From: Agromyces cavernae
GTDB taxonomy: Bacteria; Actinomycetota; Actinomycetes; Actinomycetales; Microbacteriaceae
Direction of reading: 5' to 3'
NCBI RefSeq assembly: GCF_021044935.1
Contig: NZ_JAJNMP010000003.1
Span: 62,001 to 126,000, forward strand
DNA length: 64,000 bases
A program made the translations under genes and the position numbers. The notes beneath the pieces were generated by a model. That model was not told the DNA's origin. It was given only the letters and a program-made list of their open reading frames with translations, and did not search any database. Below are positions 63,894 to 64,000 of this stretch, piece after piece (the stretch's first letter is position 1; the number at the start of each line of letters is the position of its first letter).

Positions 63894-64000
63894 TCAAGCG
63901 CCGGTCGGTCTCGGACGTCCGCGGAACGGCACCGATGCTGCGAGCGCGAGCGTGAGCACCGACCCTGCCCCGAGCACCGCCGTGAGTGCGCCACGCGGCT
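63894..64000 (-). CDS. C-terminal end of a membrane-anchored protein (partial)
   Basis: Minus-strand frame entering from the right edge and ending in TGA at 63894. It encodes 34 residues: a hydrophobic helix (TAVLGAGSVLTLALAASV) followed by the basic tail RGRPRPTGA. A terminal helix plus basic tail fits a sortase-anchored or single-pass protein, or the last helix of a transporter. I cannot identify it further. Confidence 0.5.
   Translation of the reverse strand, partial: PRGALTAVLGAGSVLTLALAASVPFRGRPRPTGA

Overview
The window is chromosomal DNA of a high-GC Gram-positive actinobacterium. The very high GC content, the codon use, the many leaderless promoters, the Eis-type acetyltransferase, the DUF222/HNH gene and the Ala-Ser pairs written GCA-TCC all fit Micrococcales, most likely Microbacteriaceae (Agromyces or Microbacterium-like; this is inference). 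I see no rRNA, tRNA, CRISPR array, prophage or intact insertion sequence. The gene content looks like ordinary core-to-accessory chromosome.

Layout. 1-6.2 kb: malate synthase (cut by the left edge, minus strand), then a xanthine dehydrogenase operon xdhA-xdhB-xdhC. 6.2-13.1 kb: a minus-strand operon of two different RND-type pumps with a tiny adaptor-like lipoprotein between them. 13.4-28.5 kb: molybdenum supply for xanthine dehydrogenase. It holds a HTH-TOBE molybdate sensor, modABC, moaA, moaE, moeB with a rhodanese domain, moaD, two moeA paralogues, moaC, mobA fused to DUF6457, and mogA. The cluster is interrupted at 19.7-23.0 kb by a DUF222/HNH gene, a DUF1304 protein, a DUF6194 protein and a tandem-MerR regulator. 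28.6-31.5 kb: a Bcr/CflA-type drug exporter and an Eis acetyltransferase.

31.7-50.5 kb is devoted to carbohydrates. An XylFGH/Frc-type sugar ABC system comes first, then an AI-2E family permease. Next is a LacI-controlled regulon: ThuA-like protein and glycerate kinase on one side, and oxidoreductase, DUF993 aldolase-like protein and TIM-barrel isomerase on the other. Both arms carry nearly identical LacI operators. Last is a second ABC importer operon with a 2-hydroxyacid dehydrogenase, followed by a Tat-exported beta-propeller protein and controlled by a DeoR-headed sensor.

50.7-64 kb: an MFS exporter, a HupE/UreJ-like membrane protein, an operon of NUDIX, phytoene-desaturase-like oxidoreductase and lipase-maturation-factor genes, a metallo-beta-lactamase-fold hydrolase, and a MarR-controlled NADP-binding oxidoreductase. 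Then come two ClpP genes, one with an intact Ser-His-Asp triad and one that has lost the serine. They are followed by an AraC/VOC pair, a ClgR/PopR-like regulator ending in a LAA tail, a MarR regulator, an endonuclease/exonuclease/phosphatase family protein, and the end of a membrane-anchored protein.

How it works together: the molybdate importer and cofactor genes feed xanthine dehydrogenase. Purine breakdown ends in glyoxylate, which malate synthase can consume. The ClpP pair, a CTGCC-N3-GGCAG palindrome upstream of it and the ClgR-like regulator form the most interesting candidate system. The RND pair with its mini-adaptor is second.
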